From Agarophyton chilense (taxonomy: Eukaryota > Rhodophyta > Florideophyceae > Gracilariales > Gracilariaceae), in assembly GCA_030374765.1 (NCBI GenBank), contig JARGXX010000068.1, forward strand, positions 992,001 through 1,056,000: a DNA stretch of 64,000 bases, given 5' to 3'. The notes under the pieces are model-generated. The model had not been told where the DNA came from. It searched no databases and saw nothing but the letters and a program-made list of their open reading frames with translations. The translations under genes and the position numbers were made by a program. Numbering within the stretch: position 1 is the stretch's first letter; every line of letters begins with the position of its first letter. Shown here piece by piece: positions 11,645 to 20,469 of the stretch.

Positions 11645-13270
11645 GTGGACCACAATGGGTACATCGTGAGAAGTTCAACCATGGATGGTAGCCTTCAAAA
11701 GGTGGTTCCGAAGGCACTGCGCCCGAGAGTCTTGTATCTCGCGCACTACCCGCGACTATCGGGACACCCCGGTGCCACCAGGATTTATCACACCTTGAGA
11801 CAAAAGTTCGACGGGCCTCATATTTCCCATCATGTCTATACCTTTGTAGGTCCATGCGAATCCTGTGTTCGTACCCGCGGTGGTATTCGAAAGCATCGAA
11901 AGTACCTCAAGATGTTTCCAGAAGCGGGTCCGCTGGAGTTTGTTGCGATAGACCTTCTAAGACCACTTCCCAAGACCAAGAACGGGTATCAGCACATCGT
12001 AGTGATCACCGACAGATTCTCAAAGCTCACGAGAGCGATACCTTTAAAGGAGACGAAGTCAACAACGCTGGCGATCGCGTTCCTCAACAATTGGGTCTAC
12101 CCATATGGTGCACCGCCGTACCTACTTACCGATAATGGTTCAAATCTGGCATCGAAACTCATCGAAGCAGTCTGTAACCTCTTGGGTATCAAGCACTATT
12201 TCACTACTGCCTACCACCCGCAGACAAACGGACAGGTCGAGCGCTTTAACCACACATTGGTATCAAGGCTACGACACTATACGGAAGAGCACCAAACTGG
12301 GTGGGATGAGCTGGTGCAACCGCTCACCTACTCCTATAACCTTCAGGTACACCAGTCAACTCATACCACTCCCTTTGATTTGGTTCTTTCGCGACACCCC
12401 CCAGGTATTGTAGTGCAGGGAGATCATACCACCAGCACTGCAGCTGGCGCACTGACCCCTGCCCAGGTCAAGCTAAATACCCTTGTGAGGTTAAAGAGGG
12501 CTTTCAAACATGCACAGAGCCGCCTCACTGCAGCCCAGGAGCTGTACAAGGCCGACTACGACCGTAGGGTAACCAAAGTGGTCTCTGTATCTTCGGGACA
12601 ATATGTCTACATAGACCACCCACCTTCAGGTAAAAGACCACGACCGGGTGATGAAGTGAACGATGAAGCAATTGATAGAGATATCAATTCAAAGCTTCTA
12701 CCCAAAGCAGTGGGACCATATATGGTATTGAACGCATCAGAACACACCGTTATGGTTGAACAAGATGGAATACCGAGTACGATATCAATTGACCGTATTA
12801 TGGTAGCACCTGAAACGGTTCAACATCGCATTGAGTCAGGCACCTCAGCCCGAGAGCCCAGAGCTGTAGCTCTGCGAATTCGACCCTCGGAAGACCCCAC
12901 CCCAATTGAGGTGAACAATGACCTTCAACTTGATGATCCGGATTACAACCTTCTAACAGGGACGGAAATTGAACCTCAAACGGTAACAGCGGGAGCTCCC
13001 GACCTGGCTCCCACACACGAAGCTCCCAACTCGGAACATATGAACCCTCGAGGTAGCGTTCCCCCGAAAGATCTGGACCAAACCTCAGAAGAATTTCCCG
13101 TTGACCGTCTGGTAGGCCACACGCGAACCTACAATGGTCTGAAGTACACCGTAAGGTGGTACGGCTGGGGGCCAGAAGGGGACACCCTCGAACCCCAAGC
13201 CGCAATACCCCCACACTTCCGTATCAGGTATTGGCGGCGTCGCAAGGAGCCAATGCCTGCAGACGGCTAA
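11645..13270 (+). CDS. Integrase with C-terminal chromodomain (element A)
   Basis: This is the one long frame left in A pol, 541 codons, without its own convincing start because it should be part of a Gag-Pol polyprotein. It has a zinc-binding H-H-C-C region (about residues 35-80), then a catalytic core with all three acidic residues in context (FVAIDLL, LLTDNGSNL, NGQVERFNHT). A GPY/F-like region and a disordered tail follow. It ends in a chromodomain (13091-13249) with YTVRWYGWGPEGDTLEP. Chromodomains can steer integration to marked chromatin. With the rest of pol broken it is a remnant, though the core looks intact. Confidence 0.75.
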   Translation: MDHNGYIVRSSTMDGSLQKVVPKALRPRVLYLAHYPRLSGHPGATRIYHTLRQKFDGPHISHHVYTFVGPCESCVRTRGGIRKHRKYLKMFPEAGPLEFVAIDLLRPLPKTKNGYQHIVVITDRFSKLTRAIPLKETKSTTLAIAFLNNWVYPYGAPPYLLTDNGSNLASKLIEAVCNLLGIKHYFTTAYHPQTNGQVERFNHTLVSRLRHYTEEHQTGWDELVQPLTYSYNLQVHQSTHTTPFDLVLSRHPPGIVVQGDHTTSTAAGALTPAQVKLNTLVRLKRAFKHAQSRLTAAQELYKADYDRRVTKVVSVSSGQYVYIDHPPSGKRPRPGDEVNDEAIDRDINSKLLPKAVGPYMVLNASEHTVMVEQDGIPSTISIDRIMVAPETVQHRIESGTSAREPRAVALRIRPSEDPTPIEVNNDLQLDDPDYNLLTGTEIEPQTVTAGAPDLAPTHEAPNSEHMNPRGSVPPKDLDQTSEEFPVDRLVGHTRTYNGLKYTVRWYGWGPEGDTLEPQAAIPPHFRIRYWRRRKEPMPADG

Positions 13271-13298
13271 CCTTAGACCTTCGTGGTACGCAGACCTA

Positions 13299-13440
13299 AG
13301 GAAGGGGGAGAGAAGACGTCGTTTTCCGCAGAAGGTGGACGAATATGCATGTCAGATTACCTACAAGGGAGGATACGAAAGAACAACCGAATGTAACAGT
13401 AGGAGAGAAAAGAAGAGACAACAATTTACTTGAAGAAGGA
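13299..13440 (+). repeat. Purine-rich spacer after the A integrase
   Basis: The spacer opens AAGGAAGGGGGAGAGAAG and stays A/G-rich to about 13440. It resembles a polypurine tract but lies far from the LTR. Element B has a matching tract, purine-rich on its own sense strand, in the same place between chromodomain and antisense ORF (17050-17225). A second priming site or a shared 3' signal for the antisense transcript are both possible. Confidence 0.45.
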
Positions 13441-13541
13441 GACAATAAGGATGTCAAGTGGCAGGCGGCCGCCACAAGAACCTCAAAGGTGAAGCGACAG
13501 AAAATCTAGCCCCCGAATCCAGGAGTAGAAGGACCTGTCGG

Positions 13542-14152
13542 TTAAGGAGCAGTGGGATCAGGAGGACCCGTGTTATTGACTACCCACGAACGAAAACTGG
13601 CAGAAATGGTAGGAGCCATCGACCTAGGAGGTAGCGAAGGAGCGGTAGCCCCGCCACTGGGGAGAGGAGTCGAAACCAACAGAGGTTGAACGGGAGGAAC
13701 CGCCGGAGCGGGTTGCAAAATTGCGGGGTTCAAGTTAGCACCTAGAAGGGGATCCATCATAGGATCAGATGGCATAGCAGCAGGGACGCTCACCAGATTG
13801 GCAACCTGACGGGTGGCCAGTTGGTACATGTCCAACTGGAACTGATTCCGGAACTCACCAAGTTGGTTCAGCGCCTTCATGTATTGCGCATGGCGCGGCA
13901 GCAAACCTTCAAGGAGCGTTAATGCAGCAACCACGGGGGTAGGCCCAGCCCTCTGAAAGTTGTTGACGCAAGTCTGGTGAGTTCGAGCCAGCAAACCGAC
14001 CATGGCCGTAGAATCCATCATCGGTTGAGGCGGAGGACGAGCAACACCCGCCAACAGAGGTCGAAACGGACCAGCAACCCGCGAGGAGCTCGGGTGAGTA
14101 GGAGTCACACCCGTAGGGGTGGGCGACTTAAGACCTTGAGGTAACGGATCGT
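13542..14152 (-). pseudogene. Antisense ORF of element A, C-terminal half
   Basis: An open frame on the strand opposite to A gag-pol, about 200 codons, rich in Pro/Ala, with one helical stretch (QLGEFRNQFQLDMYQLATRQ). It stays open upstream to the border of element B at 14152. The N-terminal half is at 25948-26535 on the other side of B. The frames are one base out of step at the junction and no target duplication is visible, so some bases were lost or gained when B inserted. I recognise no family. Confidence 0.5.
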
Positions 14153-15063
14153 GTGGAGCAAAACCCGGCGACGGGAAGTGCTCTCAAGGTGTTCGAAGCC
14201 TTGCTCCCTGGGGGAAGAAGACTCAGAGACAGAGACCTCCGTTCCACCCGTAGTGTGGGGTGTAACTCCCACGGGGGATTACGGCAGTACCGACGGAGGT
14301 GAGGGGTAGAAACCGTGGATCGGGAATGGGTATGGGTATCCCAAAGAATGGGGGAAAATCCGGCGAAGAGGAAAAACGGGGCGAGGGTCGGGCACTAACA
14401 GGCACCGGACCCGAGAACCAAAAAAGGGGCGAAACAACAAAAGAAACCCAATACAGGGGCGAAAACCTGTCCTCGAAAGGAAACACAAAAAGCACGCAAC
14501 AAGTAAGCAGAACCCCCACGGGGTATCGTGCACGCAGGTCGTCTGAGCGGTCCCAAGGGGGTGGTTGCACGGAACCCAAACGTGGGCACTCTCCAAGTGG
14601 AGTCGTGTCCCTACGCAGGCGTTGCTAACCAGAGCCCGTTCCGGGTTGTAAGGCCGAAACGATGGCGACGAAGAACCTCTAAAGGTATCGAAGACCAACC
14701 TTGGTTGTCATTTACTCTGAGCTCGGACTGTCAGATCTCGCCTCCCTAAGTAGGGCCCACTAACTAAACTCTACAGTAGTGCACACCTGCTCAGGGCCAT
14801 ACACGTGGAGATCCCACTGCCAGGGCCCAAAAGTCCAACGTTCTACAAATATCCGAAAATCGGTGCCAAAATGAAGCCACGTGTATCACGGGGCCAATCC
14901 AACCATGGGCCATCCGAATTTTCCCTTATAGGCGAAATATAACCGGAAAACAGTGCCACCTCAGCACACCTTAGAGGGGATCATAATCATAACCCTCGGA
15001 GGGTTCAATCCTCATTCTATGAGTTGCATCTTCAAGTATCCCCTGACTAGGCGTTGCTCTACA
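14153..15063 (-). repeat. 3' LTR of element B
   Basis: This 911-bp repeat starts TGTGGAG and ends CTCTACA on the plus strand (near-inverted tips). It is almost identical to 25035-25947. Reading frames inside it (for example 14223-14698) are present in both copies and look incidental. Confidence 0.9.
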
Positions 15064-15080
15064 TCTCCCCCTCCTTAAGA
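15064..15080 (-). other. Polypurine tract of element B
   Basis: On the element's strand CTTAAGGAGGGGGAGA directly precedes the TGTAGAG start of the 3' LTR. This is the expected plus-strand primer and fixes the LTR border. Confidence 0.75.
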
Positions 15081-15142
15081 CCAGGAAGAACATTCCGAGC
15101 CGCAGGTGTCTAACTTTCCGATCACTATACATACTTCTCCCA

Positions 15143-16999
15143 ATGGGGTCCTTCACCACTTCTGAGAATCGCCACAAAACCGGCACATCGGTACAACTTT
15201 CTTCTACTCCTCCGACTTTCGGCGATACGCAACTTCTCGCAGCAGCGGTTTCGACTAGCCCTCTCAATGGAATGAACCCATACGTCATCAACCCACTCTC
15301 GGGGCCATCGGCCTCCGCCCCGGCGGACAAAGAAGCTCCCCAGCAGGGTGGATATTTCTCCGGTTTGGATGCGGCTCCGTCAGGTACCGAACCTTCCGCC
15401 TCGGCGGGCAACCGACATCCTCAGGAGGATTTGGACATTAACGCGGTGGTGTGGAACTCCGCTCATGCGATGCCCTTGGTGGCAAACTCCAGAGGTTGGA
15501 TCTCAAACGAATCCTTTCGAAGGTGGAGTCCCCTTACCGATCCGGTGATATATTCCCGTGCTCCGTGGTTCCATCCGACAGCGGTTCGCGACGATGAGCT
15601 CATCGACTCCTACGTGGAGCACGGCTTATTGCCGGGTGGCCTACCTGTCGAGGTTGTACGTTCTCCCGATTGGAGGGCGCGGGTAGCCATAGAGCCTCAG
15701 TATCTATACCGCGGTCGCGGGGAGTCCCTGGACAAGGCACGCGCAGCGATGGCGGCTCTGGCCTACCAGCGATTGGAGAGGTCACGCTTTGACCATCTGG
15801 TTCCCCCGGAGTACGGGTTCGATGTCGCCTATTACCGCACGTACGGTGAGGTCTCCTACGGGGATAACCTGGCAGCCTTTCCCGAAGCCGAGTTCCGCGG
15901 ACCGGGTTTTCCTCTCCGAGAAGATATGCTCCCATGGAGTCGTCCCATCCTTCGGGCTGAATTCAGGTACCTTCAGCGGCAGTTTACCCAGTATGGGTTC
16001 GATCGACGCGTGCGCTTCGAGCGCCGCTCGCGCTCCCGTTTCAGGTTCCTTGTCCCGTATCCTCACGTGGAACTGGAGCGTATCCGTAACACGGCGAAGG
16101 TTGGGCGATTCGTGCCCCTTCCAGCTTGGTGGAGTAAGGTCGAGGTCCCCCGAGGGTGCTTTGCTGAACTGCCCCCATGCATCTACTATATCGGGTCTCG
16201 TTTGATGCACGACCCGAACTCGGGATACTGGGCCCTCGTTGCAGCCAAGTGGGCAGCCCGCGTAGCGGCGCACCTCCTCTTGGATGCTCATGACCATTTC
16301 CGTATCTGGTATATTCCTCCGATGCTACGGACCATCATGCGTCAGATCGACCTTGTCCCAGCGTTGGGTTCGGCCAGCAACGTGCAGGACCTGTATCCAA
16401 TCTTGGACGTGATCGACAACACCCAATGGGATCGAGTTCCAGTGGCAAATCAGCCCGCAGGGGAAGGACCCGCGCGAGACAAGTCTCCTGGCCGGTACGA
16501 TCCAGGCTCCGGTAACTGGGTCTATTACAATCCCTTCGAAGGGGTTCGCATCAGTGCGGCGCAAGCACGGGCGCTGATTGACTCGCCTCGACCGATGCCG
16601 GTTGGACACCCGACGGGGTTCATTTGTACCGACGATTACGAGTACGAGCCTCCAGTAGACCTGGACGATCCAGCGTTGGATAACGAAGTGCCAGCTCCTA
16701 GTGGAGTACTCCCTGTTGAGCCATCCGCACCCTTCCAACCAGTGGGAACGACCTCAGCTGCGGCGGCGAATGCATCCGGCGGCGGTTCATCTGCTCCCCC
16801 CGGGTGGGGTGTGAACACCCTTGCGCAGGCGCCGGTTGCCACTCCGCAAGCGGATAGTGTGCGACAAGGCCTCGTGAACGCAGGCATTCCGATTCCCCCG
16901 GGAATGACGGATGTGAGCCAGATGTTGGCTTTCGCCTCGGCGTACCATCAGGGTCAGAATCCCAACGGTGGGGCGGATCCCTCCTCGGGCTTTCCGTAG
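15143..16999 (+). CDS. Antisense ORF of element B, unknown 618-residue protein
   Basis: A complete ATG-to-stop frame on the strand opposite to gag-pol, starting 80 bp inside the 3' LTR. It has a low-complexity start, a central part (about residues 140-430) rich in Arg, Tyr, Trp and Pro that looks folded, and a Pro/Ala/Gly-rich tail. I recognise no family and see no membrane segment, zinc motif or catalytic signature. Length, intactness and place argue that it is used. A TATA-like CACTATACATA lies just upstream of the ATG. Element A has an antisense ORF in the same position, though similarity between the two products is not visible by eye. An accessory or silencing-related role would be guesswork. 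Confidence 0.6.
   Translation: MGSFTTSENRHKTGTSVQLSSTPPTFGDTQLLAAAVSTSPLNGMNPYVINPLSGPSASAPADKEAPQQGGYFSGLDAAPSGTEPSASAGNRHPQEDLDINAVVWNSAHAMPLVANSRGWISNESFRRWSPLTDPVIYSRAPWFHPTAVRDDELIDSYVEHGLLPGGLPVEVVRSPDWRARVAIEPQYLYRGRGESLDKARAAMAALAYQRLERSRFDHLVPPEYGFDVAYYRTYGEVSYGDNLAAFPEAEFRGPGFPLREDMLPWSRPILRAEFRYLQRQFTQYGFDRRVRFERRSRSRFRFLVPYPHVELERIRNTAKVGRFVPLPAWWSKVEVPRGCFAELPPCIYYIGSRLMHDPNSGYWALVAAKWAARVAAHLLLDAHDHFRIWYIPPMLRTIMRQIDLVPALGSASNVQDLYPILDVIDNTQWDRVPVANQPAGEGPARDKSPGRYDPGSGNWVYYNPFEGVRISAAQARALIDSPRPMPVGHPTGFICTDDYEYEPPVDLDDPALDNEVPAPSGVLPVEPSAPFQPVGTTSAAAANASGGGSSAPPGWGVNTLAQAPVATPQADSVRQGLVNAGIPIPPGMTDVSQMLAFASAYHQGQNPNGGADPSSGFP
16830..16857. repeat. 28-bp repeat, copy 1 (end of B antisense ORF)
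   Basis: GCGCCGGTTGCCACTCCGCA plus the following eight bases recur exactly at 18104-18131, about 1.25 kb away in the same orientation. Copy 1 lies in the coding sequence of the antisense ORF. The second copy suggests a partial internal duplication in element B. Confidence 0.7.
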
Positions 17000-17049
17000 T
17001 TCCGCCTTCGGGCAATTGTGGAGTCCATAGCTTGGCGACAATAGTAAAC

Positions 17050-17225
17050 TTCTGATATTTGCATAACTTCCTTTCTTCTTCCTTCCTAGGATCTTAACTT
17101 CTACTTCTCTTCTTCTTCCGTCTTAGGATCTTCTTTATCTTCTTCTTCATCTTCTTCCCTTCCTAGGGTCCAATCTTCTTCTTAATCTTCTTCTCCACTT
17201 CGTGGGTCTTCTTTTCCTTTTTCAT
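17050..17225. repeat. Pyrimidine-rich tract between B antisense ORF and chromodomain
   Basis: A long C/T-rich stretch with repeated TCTTCTTC and several near copies of TTCCTAGGATCTT or GTCTTAGGATCTTC. On the element's sense strand it is purine-rich. It lies directly after the stop of the antisense ORF, so it could be that transcript's 3' region, and it matches in position the purine-rich spacer of element A. Confidence 0.6.
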
Positions 17226-17440
17226 TATAAACTGTCCCGATAACCGGTGTTGTGTTCCCCGGTTAACGGCGCTAGGCCGAGGGCCAGTAGACATTCCCTC
17301 TCAATACGTGTTCTTCGGGATACTCTCCTCAATTCCTCTTCAGAGGTCCAACATCTTCCTCACTTCGAGGTTGCATCCACACCAGTTCCCGTGGTGGTTT
17401 ACCCGACTTGGGCACGATCCAGATTTGGAGGCAAGGTTAC

Positions 17441-17599
17441 CCGAGCGCGTCGGTGATAGGATAAAACCTTAGAACTCGGAAGGTGCTCAATGGGTTCTAC
17501 TGTATCCTCCTCAGGCTAGAATCCGTACCATCGGACTTGGTAGCGAACTTCTCCCTCGGGGGTGTAGATGTGACGCACGATGCGATCGATAACGAATTC
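17441..17599 (-). pseudogene. Detached chromodomain of element B
   Basis: In the same frame as the B integrase, and separated from it by about 640 bp with several stops, the minus strand reads a chromodomain: EFVIDRIVRH, then VRYQVRWYGF, a TAG (17516-17518), then PEEDTVEP. It aligns with the intact chromodomain of element A. In the ancestor the integrase probably continued into it. In B it is cut off and split by a stop. Confidence 0.65.
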
Positions 17600-17984
17600 C
17601 TGCGGGTACACTTTTCCCTGTTCGGGCTTCTCTTCCATCTTGGAACGCTCTAGTTCCCTTGAGGGTGTCAACGTAGGGTCTAGACACACCCCGGTGGGTT
17701 CTTTTCCGTGTTGCGAGCGGGTGTCAGCACTTCGTCCAAACGGCGCCGAGTGGCCTGTGGGCTACGTTGTAACTTCCGTCTACGGAGTCAAAACGGCCCA
17801 CTTTCGGGTTCTTCTTAAAGCTGAGATTTTCCCGATAACAACGTTGTTCTTAGATTCCGTGACGGTTGAGAAACCGCGACGTGGTAGTTTCTCCAATCTC
17901 AGGGGGGTAAGACTTCAACGTCAACCCGAGCTACGGGGACGAAGGTTGCTCTGGTGCAACGCGCCGTGCGACGGAGGCGGTTTG

Positions 17985-18075
17985 CGCGACTGTTGGTCGT
18001 TAGAGCCTTTTGATTGGCTCAGTGAGGCGGGTTGCGTGACAGTTGGTCGTCAGAGCCTTTTGATTGGCTCGGTGC
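17985..18075. repeat. Tandem duplication of about 50 bp in element B
   Basis: Two adjacent near-identical units contain TTGGTCGTTAGAGCC or TTGGTCGTCAGAGCC followed by TTTTGATTGGCTC. They lie in the degraded link between integrase and chromodomain and may have helped disrupt that frame. Confidence 0.65.
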
Positions 18076-18103
18076 CATTCGACGTGGGCCACATAAATGC
18101 GCG

Positions 18104-18131
18104 GGCGCCGGTTGCCACTCCGCAAGCGGAT
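18104..18131. repeat. 28-bp repeat, copy 2
   Basis: Exact second copy of the segment at 16830-16857, here in the broken integrase-chromodomain link. Confidence 0.7.
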
Positions 18132-18238
18132 ATGAGGTGGCGCTTTAGGCACGCCCTAGCGCTCTCCTGAGCTGTCCCCGACGGGTCTCACTCATTTCTT
18201 TCCCATTCCTGAGGGTTCCAGTGTCTCCATAGGAGTTC

Positions 18239-20464
18239 CTATTCCCATTCCATAACGGAGAGCCAAATTTGGTCAACCTCGTCGTCGAGATCTTCCCCGT
18301 TCGGGTTCGCTGACACAGCTCGTTCCCGAGAAAGCGGGGTTTGAGTGTGCGACACCTCAGTGTCTCTTCCGCGGCGGCGGGTGATCGTCGGCTCTATAGG
18401 CGTTCCGGGTGCGGAGTTCTCCACACGACTCTCCCTAGGCGGGTTTTCGTCATCTTTTCTGACGTGGTGCTCGGCTGGGTCGGCGGTGATGTCGCTACCC
18501 ATACGCTGGGGTTGTGACTTCTCTGTCGCCGGCTCGGTCGGGCTCGCTGTCTCACTGTGAGAACTAGATTCCCTGTTAGGGCGACTGGCTGACGCCGAAG
18601 CATCGTCCTGCGAAGGAACTAAGTCCTCCTCCCCCTCCTTAGGCGGAGAGCCAGGAGGCTTGACTACCTCCGGTGGGGGAGTAACTCTGTAAGAGTTCGT
18701 TGGCTGGGCCCTTGAGGGAGCGGGCCCAGGTTCGGGAATATCCGAAGTTTTTGGTAGGTCGGTTAAACCACGTTCCGGGTGCGGAAGTATAACGGGGCGG
18801 GTGTTCGAATCTCCGCCTGACGGGTTAACTTCCGTTGAATCATCACCTGTGGAGGGCGTTGGTGCCGACACCACTTCCACATTTGGGTTGGGCGCTCGTG
18901 TGATGCGGTCCCTGGAGATCCGTTCGTGGCGGTTAGCGATATCCAATACCACCGTGTCCGGGTCTACAGAAACCACACGATAGGGTCCGTCCGCAATTGG
19001 CGAAAGCTTGTGCCTACGTTCCTTTTCAGGATTGTAGTATTCCTTTCGAAGGAAGACGAAGTCGTCGGGCTCCACCTGAGGTAGAGGTTTGCGAACCCGA
19101 TTGTCAAAGTCCTTCTTGTAGGCGCGTTGAGCTTTGTCCATTGCTTTCCAGGCTATCGGCACCATCTTCGTAAGCCACTCCTTCCAGGCTTCTCGGTACA
19201 AACCCGGTGACGGGTACGTCGACAGCGTCGGTTGAGCCTCGATGGCGACCGGCGGCGGTGTCCTCGACAGTACCAGTTCGAATGGGGATAAAGATGTAAC
19301 CCGATGTACCTGGGTGTTGTATGCATACGTGATAGCGTCTGTGTACAAGTCCCAATATTTGGGGTGATCCGCAACATACGATCTCAAAGCGTTGAGTATC
19401 GTCCTGTTAAACCTCTGCACCTGGCCATTCCCCTGAGGGTGATACGTAGTAACAAATAAATTCCTTACATCAAGGATTCGACATACATCCTGAAAGAACT
19501 TTGATGCGAATTGCCCTCCGTTGTCGGATAACAACTGCACCGGCGGTTCATATACGAACACCCAATGGGTCACGGACGCTTGCGCGACGGTAGCGGCGGT
19601 GATCCGCTTCAGCGGCACAGTTCTCGTTAGCTTAGAGAATCTGTCAGAAATGACAAGCAGATACCGATGACCTCGGGGCGTTCTGATAAACTCCTCTAGG
19701 ATGTCTATGGCCACGAATTCGAGTGGAGCCCGTGCCGGGAACAGCGTCAACTTCTTAGAGTGCTTCCGAATTTTGACGTCATTCTTGGCGCAATTGGCGC
19801 AGGCCCGTCTGACGGCGTAACAATCGAATGCCATTGCCGGCCAGTAAAAGTCCCTTTTCAACGTGAGGTACAGTTTTCTTCCCCCGGGGTGGGCGCCAAC
19901 CTTCAAATAGTGAGTGAGGTGTAATTCCCTCTGTTGTAGGGTGTGCGGCACCACTATCCTCGGGCGAGGTCCAACGGTCCTGATTAGGTAACCCTGATCG
20001 TCGTCCTCGAAAGGTAACTGAAACCCTTCGTTGAGGCGAGCCCGAATCCGTGTACAGAATGGGTCGAGCTGTTGCTCGCGTATCATCTCCTCTGGAGAGA
20101 TAGGTATAAAAGAGCCGGTAGGCGAATCCAGACTCTCGTTGACGAGTATATCGTCACAAACATTATCCGTCAGCGGTTGAGCTCCTCCCTCGAGGTCCGA
20201 TACCATAAAGCATGGGATGTCATCGTCCTCGTAGGGTTCCGTTTCCGCTGTTGTTCCCAAGCGGGATAGTGCATCAGCCTGAGTGTTCAGCTTCCCTTTC
20301 TTGTACAGGATCTCCAAGTCGAATTCCGACAGTCGGAGACGCCAGCGCATAAGGCGGCCCGAGGGTTCGGAGATCTCCAGGAGCCAACGCAAGCATGCCT
20401 GGTCCGTATGGACTTTGAAACGAGTACCCATCAGATAGGGGCGAAGTGTAGCTAAGGCCCACAC
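18239..20464 (-). CDS. RNase H and integrase of element B (Pol, C-terminal ORF)
   Basis: A 741-codon frame starts inside RNase H (LRPYLMGTRF, VHTDQACLRW, ADALSRL). It continues with an integrase zinc region (H-H-C-C, with CANCAKNDVK) and core motifs FVAIDILEE and LLSDNGGQF. The third catalytic position reads NGQVQRFNRT, so the usual Glu is Gln (CAG, codon at 19415-19417). A long acidic, Ser/Pro-rich tail ends MEWE and stop, before the detached chromodomain. The frame should be joined to the upstream protease-RT frame, but a frameshift near 20503-20510 separates them. Strand transfer should fail unless the integrase is supplied in trans. Confidence 0.85.
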   Translation of the reverse strand: MWALATLRPYLMGTRFKVHTDQACLRWLLEISEPSGRLMRWRLRLSEFDLEILYKKGKLNTQADALSRLGTTAETEPYEDDDIPCFMVSDLEGGAQPLTDNVCDDILVNESLDSPTGSFIPISPEEMIREQQLDPFCTRIRARLNEGFQLPFEDDDQGYLIRTVGPRPRIVVPHTLQQRELHLTHYLKVGAHPGGRKLYLTLKRDFYWPAMAFDCYAVRRACANCAKNDVKIRKHSKKLTLFPARAPLEFVAIDILEEFIRTPRGHRYLLVISDRFSKLTRTVPLKRITAATVAQASVTHWVFVYEPPVQLLSDNGGQFASKFFQDVCRILDVRNLFVTTYHPQGNGQVQRFNRTILNALRSYVADHPKYWDLYTDAITYAYNTQVHRVTSLSPFELVLSRTPPPVAIEAQPTLSTYPSPGLYREAWKEWLTKMVPIAWKAMDKAQRAYKKDFDNRVRKPLPQVEPDDFVFLRKEYYNPEKERRHKLSPIADGPYRVVSVDPDTVVLDIANRHERISRDRITRAPNPNVEVVSAPTPSTGDDSTEVNPSGGDSNTRPVILPHPERGLTDLPKTSDIPEPGPAPSRAQPTNSYRVTPPPEVVKPPGSPPKEGEEDLVPSQDDASASASRPNRESSSHSETASPTEPATEKSQPQRMGSDITADPAEHHVRKDDENPPRESRVENSAPGTPIEPTITRRRGRDTEVSHTQTPLSRERAVSANPNGEDLDDEVDQIWLSVMEWE

Positions 20465-20469
20465 GACGG

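Noticed and set aside
14223-14698. Overlapping frames on both strands in the B LTR, repeated near 25017-25582
   Set aside because: Both copies are LTR sequence. Frames overlap in several phases, have no domain and are best explained by base composition.
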